From DATBLE01 sp046734335 (GTDB lineage: Bacteria > Actinomycetota > Thermoleophilia > Gaiellales > Gaiellaceae), in assembly GCA_046734335.1 (NCBI GenBank), contig JBKPRA010000031.1, positions 1 to 26,059 of the forward strand: a stretch of DNA of 26,059 nucleotides. Reading direction: 5' to 3'. Below, in pieces: positions 22,198 to 26,059 of the stretch; the first letter of the stretch is position 1; each line of letters begins with the position of its first letter. Under the pieces are notes generated by a model. The model was not told the DNA's origin and searched no databases. It worked only from the letters and a program-made list of their open reading frames with translations. The position numbers and the translations under genes were made by a program.

Positions 22198-23892
22198 TCA
22201 GGCCCGCAACTTGACTGCCTGTGCCGTCGCCTTCTGGTCGCCGTCCCGCAGGTACTGATGCACGAAGGCGATCGCCATGCTGCCCTCGCCGACCGCGGCG
22301 GCGACACGCTTGACCGGGCCGAGCCGGACGTCGCCGCAGGCGAAGATCCCCGGCATGCTGGTCTCCAGCAGGTACGGATCGCGCTCGAGCGCCCAGCGGC
22401 CGGCGTCCCGCACGTCGGCTCCGGTGAGCACGTAGCCCTTCGGGTCGAGCGCGATCTCGGGTGGCAGCCAGGACGTCTCGGCGTCCGCCCCGATCAAAAC
22501 GAAGAGCCCGCCCGACTCCAGCCTCCTCGTCTCGCCGCTCGAGTCGTTGTTGACGTCGATCGCCTCGAGCGCGTCGTCCCCGTGCACGGCCACCACTTCG
22601 GTGTTGGTCAGCACCTCGATGTTCGAGCGCGTTGCGAGCTGGTCGATCAGGTAGCGAGACATGCTCTTCTCCAGGCCTTCGCCGCGGCAGAGGATGGTCA
22701 CGCTCCGTGCATGGGTGGAGAAGTGCATCGCCGCCTGCCCCGCCGAGTTGCCGGCGCCGACGATGTGGACGTCGAGCCCGTGTGTGCCCGGCGCCTCGCC
22801 GCGGGCAGCGCCGTACAACACCCCCTTGCCGAGCAGACGGTCGCAGCCCTCGACCGGCAGCTTCCGCCACGAGACGCCGCACGCGAGGATGATCGTCTGC
22901 GCGCGCAGGACGTCGCCGCCGTCCAGGTGCACCTGCCGGGCCGTCGCGTCGAGCCGCTCGATCGTCCGGGTGACGAGGATTTCGGCGCCGAGTCGGCTCG
23001 CCTGCTTGAGGGCGCGTCCGGCCAGCTCGTCGCCCGAGACTCCCTGCGGAAAGCCGAGGTAGTTCTCGATCCGCGACGACGCTCCGGCCTGGCCGCCGGG
23101 CGCCTCGCGCTCGATCACGATCGTGCGCAGCCCTTCCGACGCTCCGTAGACGCCCGCGGCCAGGCCCGCGGGGCCCGCGCCGATCACGACCGTGTCGTAC
23201 CCCGCCCGCTGCGGCTCGGTCTCCAGGCCGAGCAGCTCGGCCACGCGGCGCAACTGCGGTCGCACCACCGTCTTGCCGTTCACCACTCTGATGACCGGAC
23301 AATCGGCCTCCGCCGGCAGCCGGCCCCCCCATTGCTCCTCCGCGTCGGGCGAGTCCGGCTGGACCCAGGCGAAGGTGATCTGGTTGCGGTCGAGGAAGTG
23401 GCGCAGCTCGGAGCAGGCGGGGTCGAGCCGGTGCCCGACGACGACTGCCCGCGGGGGCGACGGCTCGGCGACGATCCCCTGGAGCCCGCCCGGGCCGCCG
23501 ATCCGGTGGCCGGCCAGCCTCCCGACCTCCTTGCCGACGTCGGGCTCGAGCGCGACCACCGCGTGGTAGTCGTGTGGCTCGATCCGCATCACCCTCGACT
23601 GCTCGGCCGCCCGGAACCCGGCCGGGAACACCGTTCCGAGCGTGATCGGCACCTCGCCGAAGATCTCGCCGGGAAGCCGCTCGCCGACTATCCGCTCGAT
23701 GCCGTCGACGAGCTTGGTCACCTCGATCCGGCCCGAGAGGAGGGCGAACAGGGCGCGCTCGCTGCCCTCGGGGGCAGCCCACTCGCCCGGGTGAAGCGTG
23801 ATGTCGGCCGCGACGCGGGAGAGACGTTCACGGGCGCTCGCATCGAGCGCGGCGAAGACCGTCACCTCCTGGATCTCGTCCGGTGTGACCAT
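22198..23892 (-). CDS. cNMP-domain / FAD-dependent NAD(P)H oxidoreductase
   Basis: A 564-residue three-part protein. The N-terminal cyclic-nucleotide-binding-like domain (about 8-115) contains LPGEIFGEVPITLGT, but the phosphate-binding R(S/T)A motif is replaced by FPAGFRA. A small glutaredoxin-like domain follows (about 147-225) with DPACSELRHFL and only one Cys at the usual active site. The rest is a thioredoxin-reductase-like flavoprotein with an FAD site VVIGAGPAGLAA (235-246), PGGQAGASSRIENYLGFP (265-282), an NADPH site HIVGAGNSAGQAA (376-388), and the closing FACGDVRLGPVKRVAAAVGEG. The CxxC redox pair of true thioredoxin reductases is missing: LYGAARGEA stands there. It probably passes electrons to another partner. 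It lies 12 bases after the ClC gene. Confidence 0.9.
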   Translation of the reverse strand: MVTPDEIQEVTVFAALDASARERLSRVAADITLHPGEWAAPEGSERALFALLSGRIEVTKLVDGIERIVGERLPGEIFGEVPITLGTVFPAGFRAAEQSRVMRIEPHDYHAVVALEPDVGKEVGRLAGHRIGGPGGLQGIVAEPSPPRAVVVGHRLDPACSELRHFLDRNQITFAWVQPDSPDAEEQWGGRLPAEADCPVIRVVNGKTVVRPQLRRVAELLGLETEPQRAGYDTVVIGAGPAGLAAGVYGASEGLRTIVIEREAPGGQAGASSRIENYLGFPQGVSGDELAGRALKQASRLGAEILVTRTIERLDATARQVHLDGGDVLRAQTIILACGVSWRKLPVEGCDRLLGKGVLYGAARGEAPGTHGLDVHIVGAGNSAGQAAMHFSTHARSVTILCRGEGLEKSMSRYLIDQLATRSNIEVLTNTEVVAVHGDDALEAIDVNNDSSGETRRLESGGLFVLIGADAETSWLPPEIALDPKGYVLTGADVRDAGRWALERDPYLLETSMPGIFACGDVRLGPVKRVAAAVGEGSMAIAFVHQYLRDGDQKATAQAVKLRA

Positions 23893-23904
23893 GTCGGCGG
23901 AACG

Positions 23905-25194
23905 CTACGTCGTCGCGGCCGTCGTTGCAGCCCGGGTGGAGCGCCGGTCGAGTGCCTGCATCGTCAGCCATGCCGCTGCTGCGGCGAGCACGGCGGCTGG
24001 GATCGCATCGAGCCCGGCGTGCCCGACGAGGAGGCCCGCGAAGAGCGTCGAGGTGATCAGCAGCCGGGTTCCCGCCGCCATGCCGGCCGCGGATCCGACC
24101 GCGACGGCGAGGGTCGGCGACACGTCGAACCAGGCATGCGCGAACTCGGCGACGGCGATGCCGAGGAAGATGGCGGGGAATACCGGGCCTCCGCGGAATC
24201 CGCAGCCGAGGCTGACCCCGTAGCCGAGCGCCTTTCCGACCAGGAGGATCACCAGGATCTTCGCCGAGGCGGTCGCCTCGTCGGGCACTCCGGCCTGGCC
24301 GGAGAACAGCACGTCCTGCGAGTCCGCTCCGAGCCAGTCGGCGATCTGTGCGACCGGGCCGACTGCAAGGTCCACCGCCGATGAGGAGCACGGGCATTCC
24401 GACGCGACGTGGTCCTTCCCTGGTCAGCTCCCCGGCTGCTCGGCGGACGACCGCGACGATCACCGCCGCCACGACGCCGACCGCGACGCCGACGATCAGG
24501 TCGTAGATGTGGGTTCCGATGTACGGCTGCAGGCTCGGCACGGCGAGCGCCTGGGCCGACAGGCCGCCCCAGTCGCCGAGGCCGATGAACAGGACGTAGC
24601 CGATCGCGGCGGCCACGAAGCCTGGCAGCAGGATCGGCAGGAGGGCGCTGCCCATTCCGAGTCCGCCCTCGACCAGCATCATCCCACCGACGATCGGCCC
24701 GCCGAACAGCGCCGAAATCGCGGAGAACGATCCGGCGGTGGCGAGGAACCCCCTCTCCCTTCTCGTCGACGCGGGCGAAGAGCGTGACCACGCCGCCGAC
24801 CACCGCACCCAGCGCGATCAACGGAGCCTCCGGGCCGAGCACTGCTCCGAACGAGAGCGTGCCGAGCGCGGCGAGGGCGATGCCGGGCCCGTTCACGACC
24901 GGGACAGCGCCTCCGCCGATCCCCTCCAGCGGCGGGTGGCCGCCGTCGCCGGGCAGGAACCGGCGCGCGACCAGCACGATGCAGGCGCCTACTAGGGCAG
25001 GCCGATCACGAGGTACCACGCGGCGATGTGTAGCCGAGACTGCTCGGCAAATCGTCCCAGAGCCAGTGCTCGAGGTCGTGGACGAGCGCGAGGAAGACGG
25101 CGGCGAGGAGTGCGGCTGGGATGCCGATCACCGCTCCGAGGCCGACGAGGCGGAGGTAGGCGAGCGCGTCCGGGTCGCGTGTGGGCCGCTTCAC
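23905..25194 (-). pseudogene. ClC chloride channel/antiporter gene with four frameshifts
   Basis: Joined across four single-base shifts, this reads as a complete ClC-family protein of about 430 residues. The segments are: KRPTRDPDALAYLRLVGLGA with EHWLWDDLPSSLGY from the GTG at 25194; a short WYLVIGLP; GACIVLVARRFLPGDGGHPP to FARVDEKGEG with the gating-type GPEAPL; GFLATAGSFSAISALFGGP to RRVGMPVLLIGG; and LAVGPVAQIADWLGAD to the end, with GCGFRGGPVFPAIFLG. Shifts lie near 25022 (one base missing), 25000 (one missing), 24750 (one extra G in a G run) and 24373 (one extra C). The sum is zero, so start and stop stay in one frame. This is either decay or local sequence error. It lies upstream of the reductase on the same strand. 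Confidence 0.8.
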
Positions 25195-25201
25195 CGTGGC
25201 G

Positions 25202-25212
25202 GACGTTACGTC
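25202..25212. promoter_or_regulatory. Small palindrome between the ClC and ZIP genes
   Basis: GACGT and ACGTC are perfect inverted arms around one central T. The site lies in the 52-base spacer shared by the divergent ClC and ZIP genes, 8 bases from the ClC start. It is a possible operator, but short enough to arise by chance. Confidence 0.25.
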
Positions 25213-25246
25213 GCGACCCGGCGGAAACGGCTGGGAGAATGGACCG

Positions 25247-25978
25247 ATGGCAAGTGCGTTCGCCTGGGGCCTCCTGGCAGCTTCGTCGCTCGTCATCGGC
25301 GGTGCGATCGCGCTGACCGTTCGGCTGCCGTCGCGGGCGATCGGGCTCGTCATGGGCTTCGGAGCCGGCGTGCTGATCAGCGCGGTGGCGTTCGACCTCG
25401 TCGAGGAAGCAGCGAATACCGCCACCGGGAGCGGCGCGACGCTGTTCGGGCTGTTCGCGGGGTGTGCAGTGTTCTTCGCCGGGGACTGGGTGATCGACCG
25501 GCACGGCGGCGCCGACCGCAAGGATGCGTCCGGCGCGCAGGCGGAAGGCTCGGCGCTCGCAATCGTCCTCGGCACGGTCCTCGACGGCATCCCGGAGTCG
25601 GCGGTGATCGGGCTGACGATCTACCAGGGCGGCAAGGTCGGCGCGGCGTATCTGACCGCGGTCTTCATCTCCAACTTGCCCGAAGCCATCTCTTCGAGCG
25701 CAGGCCTCGTCGCGAGCGGCTGGAAAAGGGCCCGGATCCTCTGGCTTTGGGTCGCGATCGCCCTCGTCTCGGGACTTGCGTCGCTCGCGGGCTACGGCGT
25801 CTTCCAGAGCTCGTCGCCCGACACCGTCGCGTTCGTCCTTTCGTTCGCGGCCGGCGCGATCCTGACGATGCTCGCGGACACGATGATGCCGGAGGCGTAC
25901 GAGAACGGCGGGAAACTCGTCGGGGTTGTGACGACGCTCGGCTTCGCGACGGCCTTCGTGATCCACACGCTCGACTGA
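25247..25978 (+). CDS. ZIP-family divalent metal transporter
   Basis: A 243-residue membrane protein with about eight hydrophobic helices. The metal-site helices are recognisable: VLGTVLDGIPESAVIG (about 105-120), where the usual HNxPEG appears as DGIPES, and VFISNLPEAISSSAG (about 135-150). The GFGAGVLISAVAFDLVEEA block near residue 38-56 and AGAILTMLADTMMPEAYENGG near the end are also typical of bacterial ZIP proteins. It probably imports zinc or another divalent metal, or moves it between compartments. The central loop (RHGGADRKDASGAQAEG) is hydrophilic. The ATG at 25247 is preferred over an upstream one because of the purine-rich GGGAGAA before it. The gene is divergent from the ClC gene. 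Confidence 0.85.
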   Translation: MASAFAWGLLAASSLVIGGAIALTVRLPSRAIGLVMGFGAGVLISAVAFDLVEEAANTATGSGATLFGLFAGCAVFFAGDWVIDRHGGADRKDASGAQAEGSALAIVLGTVLDGIPESAVIGLTIYQGGKVGAAYLTAVFISNLPEAISSSAGLVASGWKRARILWLWVAIALVSGLASLAGYGVFQSSSPDTVAFVLSFAAGAILTMLADTMMPEAYENGGKLVGVVTTLGFATAFVIHTLD

Positions 25979-25991
25979 CCGCCGCGGGCGG
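25979..25991 (+). terminator. Short GC hairpin after the ZIP gene
   Basis: CCGCC and GGCGG form a five-base stem with a three-base loop directly after the stop codon. No T run follows. The rest of the window to 26059 holds nothing I recognise. Confidence 0.25.
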
Positions 25992-26059
25992 CCTCGATCA
26001 TGCACGTGGGATACTCGGCACACCGAGAGAGTTTCCCGCCCACGCCTTTGGTTGAGACC

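Noticed and set aside
18870..22307. Long minus-strand frames opposite the exporter and antiporter genes
   Set aside because: They encode highly charged Asp/Arg/His-rich sequence, as expected of antisense frames of GC-rich membrane protein genes.

Overview
The DNA is strongly GC-rich, with GTG/ATG starts, tightly overlapping operons and gene families typical of high-GC Gram-positive bacteria: ROK regulator with a CUT1 sugar transporter, cyclase-AAA-TPR giant regulator, DUF4235, DUF5996, STAS antagonist. I infer a soil-type Actinomycetota chromosome, perhaps Thermoleophilia-like. There is no RNA gene, CRISPR array, insertion sequence or phage gene that I can support.

Layout. 1-3655 is loosely packed with small genes: a decayed remnant at the left edge, a DUF4235 membrane protein, an ABM-like small protein, a STAS anti-sigma-antagonist divergent from a winged-helix regulator, and a minus-strand unit (tiny secreted protein, small membrane protein, HD-domain protein) behind a SigB-like promoter. 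3817-4479 is a membrane-anchored peptidoglycan-binding protein.

4534-5736 is the most interesting part: a clear promoter, a 104-residue peptide with the leader-like domain of split-borosin precursors and an Asp/Gly tail, then a borosin-type peptide backbone alpha-N-methyltransferase. I read it as a two-gene split borosin RiPP locus. Its end overlaps, tail to tail, a 1049-residue cyclase-homology/AAA/TPR regulator (5723-8872, minus).

8893-17783 is a sugar-uptake regulon: a divergent ROK repressor, then substrate-binding protein, two permeases, a GH4 phospho-glycosidase, a BadF/BadG-type sugar kinase, the ABC ATPase, and a PLP enzyme of the D-threonine aldolase/D-serine dehydratase type. Nearly all junctions are short overlaps. 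The likely logic is ABC import, then phosphorylation by the kinase, then GH4 cleavage. A palindromic operator candidate lies between promoter and first gene, and a hairpin follows the last gene.

17927-20558 is a coupled trio: UBP-type zinc finger, DUF5996 protein, DHA2 drug exporter. A CPA1 Na+/H+ antiporter follows, meeting tail to tail a cNMP-domain/FAD reductase on the minus strand. Upstream of the reductase lies a ClC channel gene with four compensating frameshifts. A ZIP-family metal transporter diverges from it at the right edge.
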